64,000 nt of DNA, taken from Shewanella electrodiphila. Lineage in GTDB: Bacteria; Pseudomonadota; Gammaproteobacteria; Enterobacterales; Shewanellaceae. The notes under the pieces are model-generated. The model was given only the letters and a program-made list of their open reading frames with translations, had not been told where the DNA came from and made no database searches. Where the stretch lies: contig NZ_JAKIKU010000006.1 in the NCBI RefSeq assembly GCF_023283985.1, forward strand, positions 270,740-334,739, given 5' to 3'. A program made the translations under genes and the position numbers. This document shows, piece by piece, positions 56,522 through 64,000 of this stretch (the stretch's first letter is position 1; every line of letters starts with the position of its first letter).

Positions 56522-57736
56522 TTAAAACGTTACTGCAACACCAACAAAGTGAATGCTTGAATCAAAGTAGCCATTTAATAGATTACCTGTTGGGTCAACA
56601 CCCGGTATAAGCCCATCTTGACGAATTTCAACATTTCCTAAATCAGCATACTCATAAAAAACATCTAACTTACTATCGCCAATATGAGTACTCACACCAA
56701 CAGAGTAGCGCTTTTGCACACCCACGGGGATATCAGGGGTTTGTAAATAAGGATCATCTTGCGGTGATGTTTCATAAGAGAAACCGAGTTTTAGATTCCA
56801 ATCTTTATTAATCGCATAATCTAAACCTACGCCATAATGCCAAACATCATCCCAATCTCGGTCTTGTGATAGATCAAAGCTGTGATCTTGTCCCAACAAT
56901 GAACCATTAAATGTAATTGGGCTGCTATCCCAATCACTCCATTGATGCCACTGAATGGTGGTCAATAACGCTAACTGCGGTGTGACTTGATAGCTAGCAC
57001 TCAAATCAACCAGGGCAACTAAGCTACTGTCCATTGAAAAATCTGTCAGCTGCAGGTTATCTAGGCGGATATCTGAATTGAGGTTACCTTGAAAATCATG
57101 CTCAAGTTTTGAGCGATAACTAAGGCCTACCATTAACTGTTCGCTAGGTTGATAAACAACGCCAGCGTTATAGCCCATGGTCCAGTCAGAGGCGCTTTCA
57201 ATTTCAGTATTAGCCATCCTACCGTCAAGCACAGCGTAGTTTATTTGCAATCCCGCACCTACCGACCATTGGTCATTAATGCGATAACTTAAGGCTGGAT
57301 TGACTTGCAGAGTCAGAAGGTTAATGTCTTCTAATTGTAACTGCCCAGCCCAGTTAGCACTGTAATCTAAGCCAGAACCACCTGCTGTACCAAGGCCTAC
57401 GCCAAAATGCAGATCATCCGTTAATTGAACAACATGAAAGGCTGCTACCGAACCAAGATAGTTATTGCTACCACCACCAGAAACGCCATCAACATCATAA
57501 AAATCGACTCCCAAATCAAACGCTAGGCCATTTACAGTGGTTTTATTCTCCCCCATAAACGACATAATGGCGGGATTGACCCACATCGCAGCAGCTGATT
57601 CAGTATAAACACCATCACCCGCACCAGCAGTGCCTTGGTTTGCGTAAACAGCTTCTTGTAAAAATAAACCGCTCGCATTTACAGGTAATGAAAATAAAAG
57701 GGCTAGTGGAGCCAGCTTTATAATGTTTTGAGTCAT
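56522..57736 (-). CDS. FadL/TodX/OMPP1-family outer-membrane transport protein
   Basis: The 404-residue protein has a signal peptide (about 1-21, ending PVNA) and the family N-terminus SGLFLQEAVYANQGTAGAG, then ESAAAMWVNPA, which plugs the barrel. The C-terminus ends in Phe, typical of outer-membrane barrels. Family members take up long-chain fatty acids or aromatic hydrocarbons; the substrate here is not determinable. It converges on the trp operon. An AT-rich inverted repeat lies upstream of its start. Confidence 0.92.
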   Translation of the reverse strand: MTQNIIKLAPLALLFSLPVNASGLFLQEAVYANQGTAGAGDGVYTESAAAMWVNPAIMSFMGENKTTVNGLAFDLGVDFYDVDGVSGGGSNNYLGSVAAFHVVQLTDDLHFGVGLGTAGGSGLDYSANWAGQLQLEDINLLTLQVNPALSYRINDQWSVGAGLQINYAVLDGRMANTEIESASDWTMGYNAGVVYQPSEQLMVGLSYRSKLEHDFQGNLNSDIRLDNLQLTDFSMDSSLVALVDLSASYQVTPQLALLTTIQWHQWSDWDSSPITFNGSLLGQDHSFDLSQDRDWDDVWHYGVGLDYAINKDWNLKLGFSYETSPQDDPYLQTPDIPVGVQKRYSVGVSTHIGDSKLDVFYEYADLGNVEIRQDGLIPGVDPTGNLLNGYFDSSIHFVGVAVTF

Positions 57737-57782
57737 GTATATTGCTCTACAATAGAATTTACAAGAATAATACCATTACCTA

Positions 57783-57800
57783 ATATTCCATATAGAATAT
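57783..57800. promoter_or_regulatory. Inverted repeat upstream of the FadL-type gene
   Basis: ATATTC-CATATA-GAATAT lies about 50 bp before the start codon, in the position of a promoter or operator. Confidence 0.4.
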
Positions 57801-57971
57801 CGTTTATTCTATTTGTCGCATTGACTGTTGGTATATGAGCCGCCATTAAGCATAGTTCATCTTATCTCAAGCTGATCACCTTCATATCACTGACCGTTGC
57901 TGGTACAATTTGGCGCAATCATTCCTATTAGCAAATGGACTGCTAAACTCACCTTTAGGCTATAGCTTCTA

Positions 57972-58517
57972 ATGAAACAACTGCTTGATTTTCTCCCTTT
58001 GGTAATCTTTTTTGCCATCTACAAATTTTATGATATCTACACTGCCACTGGCGCACTTATTGCGGCCACTGCATTGCAGTTAATTGTCACTTACATCTTA
58101 TATAAGCAAGTCGAAAAGATGCATTTGATCACTTTTGCTATGGTGTCATTTTTCGGTACGTTAACTTTGGTCTTCCACGATGATGCCTTCATCAAATGGA
58201 AAGTGACCATCGTTTACGCCTTCTTTGCTATCGCATTACTAGTAAGTCAGTTAATCAACAAACCTATTCTTAAAAGCATGTTGGGCAAAGAAATGAAATG
58301 CCCTGACAAGATATGGGCTCATGTCACTTGGTACTGGGTCACTTTCTTTGTTGCATGTGGTATTGCTAACATTTATGTTGCCTTTAGCTTGCCATTAGAA
58401 ACCTGGGTGAACTTTAAAGTGTTTGGCTTAACAGCTCTTACCTTAGTCAATACTGTTATTACCGTTATGTACCTGTATAAACATATGGAACATGATGAAT
58501 CGGAACAAATAAAATAA
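57972..58517 (+). CDS. yciB: Inner-membrane septation-type protein YciB
   Basis: The 181-residue protein has five to six membrane helices and the family start [18 protein letters not shown], with [15 protein letters not shown] and the C-terminal TWYWVTFF region. YciB influences envelope integrity and septum formation in enteric bacteria; the mechanism is not settled. It leads the yciB-yciI-xthA run. Confidence 0.95.
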   Translation: MKQLLDFLPLVIFFAIYKFYDIYTATGALIAATALQLIVTYILYKQVEKMHLITFAMVSFFGTLTLVFHDDAFIKWKVTIVYAFFAIALLVSQLINKPILKSMLGKEMKCPDKIWAHVTWYWVTFFVACGIANIYVAFSLPLETWVNFKVFGLTALTLVNTVITVMYLYKHMEHDESEQIK

Positions 58518-58533
58518 TTCAAGGAACCTATCT

Positions 58534-58833
58534 ATGTGGTACATGATTTCGTCACAAGATGTTGAAAACAGCTTAGAAAAGCGCATGAGTGCCCGTCCTG
58601 CACATATTGCTCGACTTGAAGCACTTGCCGCTGAAGGCCGTTTATTAGTCGCAGGCCCACATCCTGCGATTGATAGCGAAAACCCAGCTGAAGCGGGTTT
58701 TACAGGCTCTTTAGTTGTTGCTGAGTTTGATTCATTAGCTGCAGCGCAAGCATGGGCTGATGTTGACCCGTACATTGAAGCTGGCGTATATGCTCACGTA
58801 ATTGTTAAGCCATTCAAGCGAGTACTTGTCTAA
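58534..58833 (+). CDS. yciI: YciI-family protein
   Basis: The 99-residue ferredoxin-like-fold protein has the family pattern: [22 protein letters not shown] (His-Asp type site) and [12 protein letters not shown] followed by a basic tail. Homologues are proposed to be small enzymes, but the reaction in bacteria is uncertain. It starts 16 bp after yciB and its stop overlaps xthA (TAATG). Confidence 0.95.
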   Translation: MWYMISSQDVENSLEKRMSARPAHIARLEALAAEGRLLVAGPHPAIDSENPAEAGFTGSLVVAEFDSLAAAQAWADVDPYIEAGVYAHVIVKPFKRVLV

Positions 58834-59642
58834 TGAAAATTGTCTCATTTAACATCAATGGTATTCGCGCTCGTTTGCATCAATTACAAGCGTTAATCGA
58901 TAGCCATCAACCTGACGTCATCGGCCTACAAGAAACCAAGGTTCACGACGAAGCATTTCCAGTAGCAGACGTTGAAGCTATGGGTTACCACGTGCATTAT
59001 CATGGTGGTAAAGCTCACTACGGTGTGGCTATGCTGTCAAAAGCTGAGCCAATTGAAATTATCAAAGGTTTTAAAGATGATGCAGAAGATGCGCAGCGCC
59101 GGATGATCATGGGTAAATTCAAGCAAGATAATGGCCGTGTCATTACCGTCATGAATGGTTATTTCCCACAAGGTGAAAATATCACTCATGAAACTAAGTA
59201 CCCTGCCAAGCGTAAGTTTTATCAAGACTTAATGCAGCACCTTGCTGACAACCACACACCGGATGAAGACATTGCCATTATTGGTGACATAAATATCTCG
59301 CCTGTTGATTTAGATATTGGCATTGGTGAAGTCAATGCCAAGCGCTGGCTTAAAACCGGTAAATGTAGCTTCCAACCTGAAGAGCGTGAATGGTTGCAGC
59401 GTTTAAAAGACTGGGGCTTAGTCGATAGCTTCCGCGAATTGCACCCAGAGCGTACAGAACGTTACTCGTGGTTTGATTACCGCAGTAAAGGCTTTGTCGA
59501 TAACCGTGGTCTTCGTATTGATGTGGTCATGGTCACTAAGTCATTATTACCACGTCTGACTGAATCAGATGTAGATTACGATTTGCGTGGTATAGAAAAA
59601 CCATCTGATCATGCGCCAATTTGGAGCACTTTTTCTGACTAA
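58833..59642 (+). CDS. xthA: Exodeoxyribonuclease III
   Basis: The 269-residue AP endonuclease and 3'-exonuclease of base-excision repair. Catalytic motifs are intact: [18 protein letters not shown] (metal-binding Glu), [13 protein letters not shown] (Asp, Asn) and SDHAPIW (general-base His). It is coupled to yciI by a one-base overlap. Confidence 0.97.
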   Translation: MKIVSFNINGIRARLHQLQALIDSHQPDVIGLQETKVHDEAFPVADVEAMGYHVHYHGGKAHYGVAMLSKAEPIEIIKGFKDDAEDAQRRMIMGKFKQDNGRVITVMNGYFPQGENITHETKYPAKRKFYQDLMQHLADNHTPDEDIAIIGDINISPVDLDIGIGEVNAKRWLKTGKCSFQPEEREWLQRLKDWGLVDSFRELHPERTERYSWFDYRSKGFVDNRGLRIDVVMVTKSLLPRLTESDVDYDLRGIEKPSDHAPIWSTFSD

Positions 59643-60021
59643 TTGGTCCTGATTAGCTTAATTTGCTGGCAACTTTATTAGTGCCACAAAATGATTACTT
59701 AAAAGCTTAACGTGAATGCGTTAAGCTTTTTTATTGGCTTCGATAAAGTTAATAGCCCTAATCAGTCATTAAAATTAAAGGATTACATTTCAAGCGCTTA
59801 ATTTAAGCATCTCTCAAAATCACTACTGCGCTTTATATTCTCTAGAACAATCAAAAAACGGTTCGCTCCCAATAAAGAGGTATAGAAGCTAGGTTATCCG
59901 TAGGCTAGACTAAAATATCAGTTACTCTGCCTTACTTTGTATTCGTTATTTATATTGCCTTGTGTGAAAGAGTAATCCAATTAGCTGGACGCTGAGTGAC
60001 AACTTTAAAAGGATTTCTAGG
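59643..60021. other. Intergenic region after xthA
   Basis: About 380 bases holding the xthA terminator and probably the promoter of the solute-binding-like gene. No gene was seen. Confidence 0.5.
59701..59732 (+). terminator. Terminator after xthA
   Basis: AAAAGCTTAACG pairs with CGTTAAGCTTTT around a 6-nt loop and is followed by T tract, about 60 bp after the stop. Confidence 0.92.
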
Positions 60022-60828
60022 TTGAAGCATATTAAATATTACAAGTATTCAAAAAGTAAATTGATGCCATTCAGCTTCTCTATCTGCTTGATTTTTCTAC
60101 TCATCGAAAAGCCTGTTTCAGCTTCCCACGATAAAGTAGTCAATTTTACCACCAGCAGCAGTATCAAACCTTTCTTCTTTGTTGACGAGCAACGTGGGCT
60201 GCAATACGAATTATTACAAGCTGCGTTAGCAACAAACCATGTAAAATTAGGCCAAGTCACTTTTGCCTCTAACCTGCGCGCTTTACGATTGGTTAAAACC
60301 AAAAAAATCGATTGTATAATCAACTCCCCCGCTAATAGCGAAGGGCTATTTTTAACCCAGAGCTTAATTGATTATCAAAATAGCGTGTTTTATCTGAGTA
60401 AAAACCAATTAGCCATCGATTCGGTACAAGATCTTAAAAACGTCTCCTTGGTTGGTTTTCAAAATGCGAGTCAGTATCTAGGCCAAGAATTTTTAGAAAT
60501 AGCAAAAACACATAGCAATTATATTGAAGTTGCTAATCAAAAAAACCAAGTGTTAATGCTGTTTCGTGAACGTATTCAAGCTATTATTCTTGAAGAACGA
60601 ATTTTTGATTATTATCGCAGCCAAATTGACAGCCAAATTAAATCACCTGTTGAAGTCACCAAGGTCAAATTATTCGGCCAAGCCCCGCGCTATATTGCTT
60701 GTCACGATCCAGAAACGGCTATTCTGGTTAATGAGGCTATTTCGCAATTAAAACAAACCAACTTATATCAAGATATCTTGCTTAAGGCTGAGCGCAGCTA
60801 TAGCGGTGTTTCTGAGTTAACAAAGTAA
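60022..60828 (+). CDS. Periplasmic solute-binding-like protein (SBP type 3)
   Basis: The 268-residue protein has a long N-terminal signal (hydrophobic core about 17-30, ending PVSAS) and a bacterial extracellular solute-binding type 3-like domain (SSIKPFFFVDEQRGLQYELL, ALRLVKTKKIDCIIN). No transporter genes are adjacent, so it may be a stand-alone sensor or binding protein. TTG 60022 is chosen because AAGGA lies eight bases upstream; ATG 60064 would shorten the signal and has no such sequence. Confidence 0.78.
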   Translation: MKHIKYYKYSKSKLMPFSFSICLIFLLIEKPVSASHDKVVNFTTSSSIKPFFFVDEQRGLQYELLQAALATNHVKLGQVTFASNLRALRLVKTKKIDCIINSPANSEGLFLTQSLIDYQNSVFYLSKNQLAIDSVQDLKNVSLVGFQNASQYLGQEFLEIAKTHSNYIEVANQKNQVLMLFRERIQAIILEERIFDYYRSQIDSQIKSPVEVTKVKLFGQAPRYIACHDPETAILVNEAISQLKQTNLYQDILLKAERSYSGVSELTK

Positions 60829-60860
60829 CTAGCCCATGTAGGGCTAATCGCAACAACACT

Positions 60861-60920
60861 GGTTGTAGCAATGGTTACAGTACAGGTTGTAGCAATGCTT
60901 ACAGTACGGGTTGCAGTACA
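60861..60920. repeat. 24-bp tandem repeat, 2.5 copies
   Basis: GGTTGTAGCAATG-TTACAGTAC units at 60861-60884 and 60885-60908 differ at two positions; a 12-bp partial copy follows. Noncoding. Confidence 0.9.
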
Positions 60921-61013
60921 TAGCTACATAGCCGCATAGCACTTGGCCACATGACACTTGGCTAAATGATACTCCCTCACCCCCAAATACCGATGTTTTG
61001 TAACAAGCCCCGC

Positions 61014-61937
61014 CTATTGAAAAGTCACCGTATTAGATTCAAAACCTATTTTAGTATTTAATGATTTTAATTGATTGAGCCCGATAATCCCGATGACCTG
61101 GTGATTAAAGCTATCGTTAACAATGACCGAATCGAGGTCGGTAACAATAAAGCGGTTTTCAAATAATGAAGCCTTACCATTAGAGACCGCGATAGAGTCA
61201 CTCATGCTAATGGGGATCTGTTTGCCATTAATATCTTGGCCATAGGCATTAGGAATAAGTTCAGAAGAAATAGATAAGTCGACAGCATTCTTACGGTTAA
61301 TTATCGAATATTGTGAGCCTGTATCTAAAATGAGTCCCACTTCCTGCTCGTTAATATTAACCACAACGTAAGGTATGCCAAAGCCTGATGAAAATAAGCT
61401 GAGGTTATTCTTGGTTTCATCAAGGGTATATTGGGCCAATAATTGAGTTTGTAGCTCAGAAAATTGCAGCCCTTTAGCGATTAATTGCAGCAGGTCAAAA
61501 CCCAACAAGCCTAAATACTTTCGATTAATACCCGACAAATTATGAGTATTTAAATTAACGCGAGAGAGTTCATATCCTGATACGGTAAAGCCTGATAGCT
61601 GTATTTTCTCACTGACCATCATCGCTTGCTCAGACCCAAAGCCATAGCCTTTTTCAACATCCAAAGAAGTATAATCATCAATACTGGATAAATACCTGCG
61701 GTCTAAAACAGAGCTTGAAGAGCCTGTATCTATAATCATCCGACCTGACAAAGCCTGAATCATCACATCCAAATGGAGTTGACCATCTTCTGACTCAACA
61801 AGTGGTAAGTTTTGTTGTATTTGAGTTGCCCAAACTGTGGCTGTATAGAAAAACAAACTAAGTAATATAGCGCTTATTTTTATTACAAAAGGAATTTTTA
61901 TTACTGAAGAAATATTTGTAATTGAAGAATAGCCCAT
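61014..61937 (-). CDS. Exported protein with two retropepsin-like aspartic protease motifs
   Basis: The 307-residue protein has a signal or anchor segment (about 15-38, ending ATVWA) and two related halves. Each has an aspartic-protease DTG motif: RMIIDTGSSSSVLD near residue 75 and GLILDTGSQYSIIN near residue 205. Retropepsins normally dimerise with one motif per chain; two in one chain would allow a pepsin-like monomer. GLLGFDLLQ and GIIGLNQL follow each motif as expected for the family. Substrate unknown; periplasmic location inferred. Confidence 0.83.
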   Translation of the reverse strand: MGYSSITNISSVIKIPFVIKISAILLSLFFYTATVWATQIQQNLPLVESEDGQLHLDVMIQALSGRMIIDTGSSSSVLDRRYLSSIDDYTSLDVEKGYGFGSEQAMMVSEKIQLSGFTVSGYELSRVNLNTHNLSGINRKYLGLLGFDLLQLIAKGLQFSELQTQLLAQYTLDETKNNLSLFSSGFGIPYVVVNINEQEVGLILDTGSQYSIINRKNAVDLSISSELIPNAYGQDINGKQIPISMSDSIAVSNGKASLFENRFIVTDLDSVIVNDSFNHQVIGIIGLNQLKSLNTKIGFESNTVTFQ

Positions 61938-62169
61938 AGCTTAAAAAGTCCTTTTCAGTATCATAAATCTAGCATGAATCTATCATTGCCTAAGATGTCG
62001 CTCAGGTGGGCTTTGACGATAACACTTATGGGCTACTTATTCTAAAGATCGATGGAATGATGTTTTATCCTGGTGATTTGGGCACGTAAACAACGCCAAT
62101 AAATAATCTACACTGTAAAAGAATCTCAATCCCTGAATGCGTTTATTTATATGCCTTGCTAGCTGTACT

Positions 62170-62517
62170 TTAGCGGACTGCGGTAACCGTAATTTCAATT
62201 AACACATCACCTTCAAGATCTACACCCAAGCAGGCTCTTTGCGGCCAATCTTGAGGATTATCACCAAACCAATCACACCATACAGAGTCCATCGCCTGCT
62301 TAGAGTTCATATTTGTAATAAAGACTTGAGCAGATACTATTCGAGTTTTATCGCTACCAAGCTCAACAAGATTATCTTGAATTGTATCTAGCGTTAGTTG
62401 GGTTTGTCCTTTTATATCTAATGATGTATCTGACGAAGTAGCAACTGTCCATACTAGATCTTTGTATGCAGACGACTTATTACGTCCATTATAAATACCG
62501 CGTTTTCGTTCAATCAC
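62170..62517 (-). CDS. RidA/YjgF-family protein (cassette gene)
   Basis: The 115-residue protein has the RidA trimer fold pattern: TQLTLDTIQDNLVELG, VFITNMNSKQAMDSVW and QRACLGVDLEGDVLIEITV, including the Arg that binds the carboxylate of imine intermediates. RidA proteins hydrolyse reactive enamines or imines. It starts with GTG at 62517, preceded by AGGG. It lies next to attC-like site 1, so it is probably an integron cassette gene. Confidence 0.88.
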   Translation of the reverse strand: MIERKRGIYNGRNKSSAYKDLVWTVATSSDTSLDIKGQTQLTLDTIQDNLVELGSDKTRIVSAQVFITNMNSKQAMDSVWCDWFGDNPQDWPQRACLGVDLEGDVLIEITVTAVR

Positions 62518-62532
62518 TTGATTACCCTGTAC

Positions 62533-62629
62533 TTATTACGCCTAATTAACAGGTAAAAAATAGTTGATTAAAATAAGCGGGGAAGGAGAAAAAACCAACT
62601 ATTTTTACTGCTGGATTGGCTTGTTAGGT
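62533..62629 (-). other. attC site 1
   Basis: A 97-bp site with right core GTTAGGT (62623-62629) and long arms TAGTTGATTAAAATAAGCG and AAAACCAACTATTTTT. The left core is degenerate. The stop codon of the upstream gene lies inside the right core. Confidence 0.82.
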
Positions 62630-62971
62630 TTTACGTCTAAATGAAATAGGTAAAACAAAGAATACAGTAATAATTATTATCAAGTCAGCAATTCTTGCAA
62701 CTACATCAAACGCCTCTTTGAATACTTCTATATCACCAGCTTTAGTTTCTTCATAAGCATTGAATATGTTTGCTAGATCTCCAGTATTTTCGGATTGATT
62801 CAAAAACGATTCTGTCACAGCTTTATTACTTGTTTCACTATGAGAAATTATTTCGTTAGTTGACATGAACTCACCATTTATTTCAATAAATGGTATAGAC
62901 AAAAATGATCTTATAATTAATGCCAATAGAATAATTATGGCGGGATAAATAATATGTTTAATTTTCGCCAC
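62624..62971 (-). CDS. Hypothetical membrane protein (cassette gene)
   Basis: The 115-residue protein has an N-terminal hydrophobic segment (about 5-24), a polar acidic middle and a C-terminal hydrophobic helix (RIADLIIIITVFFVLPI) with a basic tail. I do not recognise it. GTG 62971 is chosen because GGAG lies five bases upstream; the open frame farther upstream is translated attC sequence. Its stop codon lies in the core of attC site 1. Confidence 0.72.
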   Translation of the reverse strand: MAKIKHIIYPAIIILLALIIRSFLSIPFIEINGEFMSTNEIISHSETSNKAVTESFLNQSENTGDLANIFNAYEETKAGDIEVFKEAFDVVARIADLIIIITVFFVLPISFRRKT

Positions 62972-62986
62972 GGATTCTCCAGTAAA

Positions 62987-63086
62987 ATATAACGCCTCGT
63001 TAAGAGGCGAAAAATAGTTGGCTAAAATTAGCGACGAAGGAGCAAAAGCCAACTGTTTTTTGTCCTGCTTTAATGACTTGTTAGGC
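62987..63086 (-). other. attC site 2
   Basis: A 100-bp site with right core GTTAGGC (63080-63086) and left core ATATAAC (62987-62993). Long paired arms TAGTTGGCTAAAATTAGCG and AAAAGCCAACTGTTTT surround a variable centre. Confidence 0.88.
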
Positions 63087-63470
63087 AATACCAGCACCTA
63101 GAAGCATTAAATATATTGAACTCACGGCAATCACACATATAGTTGAAAACATGCCAAAAACTCTAAACTTCAGGTTCTCTTCAGTTTGACTTACGCCATA
63201 AGCATGGACAACTCTTGCGATAAGTAGAAGTGCAGCAAGAAAGTGAACAACAATTGCATTAGCATTGTGCGTTTCAAGAAAATATAAAAGTAATAAAGTT
63301 AAAGGAACATACTCCGAAAAATTAGCATGTACTCTGATTGCACGATTTAACTCATTACTCCCGCCATCACCAATTGATGCTCTGACTTCTTTTCGAATAC
63401 CAATAATTCGTAAGCTTAAATAGATGTAAAATAACGCAAGAAATGATGCGTAAAAAATAGTAATTGGCAC
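63081..63470 (-). CDS. MAPEG-family membrane protein (cassette gene)
   Basis: The 129-residue protein has four membrane helices and the MAPEG pattern: IYLSLRIIGIRKEVRASIGDGG, ELNRAIRVHANFSEYVPL, and LLIARVVHAYGVS. Relatives include microsomal glutathione transferases; bacterial members are mostly uncharacterised. GTG 63470 has a perfect AAGGAGGT three bases upstream; the longer frame is translated attC. Its stop codon overlaps the core of attC site 2. Confidence 0.88.
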   Translation of the reverse strand: MPITIFYASFLALFYIYLSLRIIGIRKEVRASIGDGGSNELNRAIRVHANFSEYVPLTLLLLYFLETHNANAIVVHFLAALLLIARVVHAYGVSQTEENLKFRVFGMFSTICVIAVSSIYLMLLGAGIA

Positions 63471-63485
63471 AAGACCTCCTTGTAT

Positions 63486-63584
63486 GCCTAACGCCCCGCT
63501 AATGGGCAAATAATAGTTGGTTAAAATAAGCGACGCAGGAGCAAAAACCAACTGTTATTTGTCCTGTTGAGCGACTTGTATGGA
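63486..63584 (-). other. attC site 3
   Basis: A 99-bp site whose left core GCCTAAC (63486-63492) is perfect; the right core is degenerate (GTATGGA). Internal arms match sites 1 and 2. Confidence 0.85.
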
Positions 63585-63596
63585 TAATAAACCCAC

Positions 63597-63896
63597 CTAA
63601 CCCCAATTCAATGATGGGCAAACTTTTAAAGCATACTCTTTTGCTGAATTGATACTTGTGTAACTTCCACTAAGGTGTGCCTCACCTTTAATGTATTTAC
63701 CGATATGAATATCATAAAACTCTCCAAATTGATCTTCTCGAACTTCTGGGTCATCTTCGTAGTCACCCGATCCCGGCTTAAAGTTGCTTTTTATAATATG
63801 AACTTCCATTTCAGTAATGCCACCATAGATCCAACTACCACTCAACATCAACTTTTCATGAATTTGACTCAAAATGTACCCTAGGCATATAGACAT
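63597..63896 (-). CDS. Hypothetical protein (cassette gene)
   Basis: The 99-residue protein has no signal peptide or known motif. Aromatic and acidic residues are frequent (for example GSGDYEDDPEVREDQFGEF). ATG 63896 has GGAG six to seven bases upstream. It is followed by attC site 3. Function unknown. Confidence 0.68.
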   Translation of the reverse strand: MSICLGYILSQIHEKLMLSGSWIYGGITEMEVHIIKSNFKPGSGDYEDDPEVREDQFGEFYDIHIGKYIKGEAHLSGSYTSINSAKEYALKVCPSLNWG

Positions 63897-63914
63897 AATG
63901 ACTCCCCACTAAAG

Positions 63915-63998
63915 ATGCTGATCTCCAATTAATCGTGGGTTAGCTGAAAGCCAGAGCCATAATAGTTTTGTTAAAGAAACTAAATCGGAGATCAGCAT
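63915..63998. repeat. Inverted repeat at the right edge
   Basis: ATGCTGATCTCC (63915-63926) and GGAGATCAGCAT (63987-63998) are perfect 12-bp complements, extended imperfectly to about 17 bp, 60 bp apart. The right arm also contains GGAGA six bases before an ATG at 63997, so a plus-strand gene may begin there. Confidence 0.8.
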
Positions 63999-64000
63999 GA

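Noticed and set aside
62972..63097. N-terminal extension of the cassette membrane protein (SLKQDKKQLAFAPSS)
   Set aside because: This stretch is the translated attC site 2. A GTG with GGAG upstream at 62971 gives a better start. The same reasoning applies to the MAPEG gene.

Overview
The window reads as a chromosomal segment of a Shewanella-like marine gammaproteobacterium. The grounds are gene order and protein type: uvrY-uvrC-pgsA followed by tRNA-Gly, tRNA-Cys and tRNA-Leu; a six-gene trp operon with separate trpG and trpD and a fused trpC-F, divergent from trpH-yciO-scpA-scpB-rluB; yciB-yciI; and tamA-tamB. Base composition looks moderately AT-rich. The genus is an inference from gene order, not from a database search.

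Layout. 0-14 kb: start of an isoaspartyl-peptidase-type gene, the TamA/TamB outer-membrane assembly pair, ribosomal protein L25, two murein enzymes (LdtD and MepK type), an HU-like protein, a cobalamin-type radical SAM protein with a perfect FNR-type box upstream, and a divergent LysR regulator/SDR pair. 14.2-21.3 kb: two tRNA-Leu(UAA) genes, each followed by arrays of 58-bp copies of the tRNA 3' half separated by hairpin terminators. Between them lies an accessory block (uracil-DNA-glycosylase-like protein, LRR-kinase, YqfB, SGNH hydrolase, broken quinone oxidoreductase, PL7 alginate lyase). 21.4-25.6 kb: pgsA, uvrC, uvrY and a SYLF-like lipoprotein. 25.9-33.4 kb: a three-gene signalling operon (REC-REC-kinase, a very large hybrid kinase, REC-HD-GYP). 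33.4-40.8 kb: K+ channel, AI-2E-type transporter, AraC regulator, HlyD/DUF2955 efflux pair and small enzymes.

41-44 kb: a run of small genes separated by integron attC-like sites, with no integrase, then tRNA-Ser with a degenerate 3'-end copy behind it. 44.5-59.7 kb: a repeat lipoprotein, rluB-scpB-scpA-yciO-trpH, the trp operon with a leader peptide and attenuator, a FadL-type porin, yciB-yciI and xthA. 60-62 kb: a periplasmic solute-binding-like protein and a protein with two aspartic-protease DTG motifs. 62.1-63.9 kb: a second cassette cluster with three clear attC sites (RidA, two membrane proteins including a MAPEG member, one unknown).

How parts work together. The trp operon makes tryptophan from chorismate and is probably controlled by attenuation. 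LdtD and MepK remodel peptidoglycan. The 26-33 kb operon looks like a phosphorelay ending in c-di-GMP hydrolysis. The most unusual material is (i) tRNA 3'-half plus terminator repeats behind two different tRNAs, with 5' fragments in front of tRNA-Gly, and (ii) two clusters of integron cassettes with attC sites but no integrase in view.
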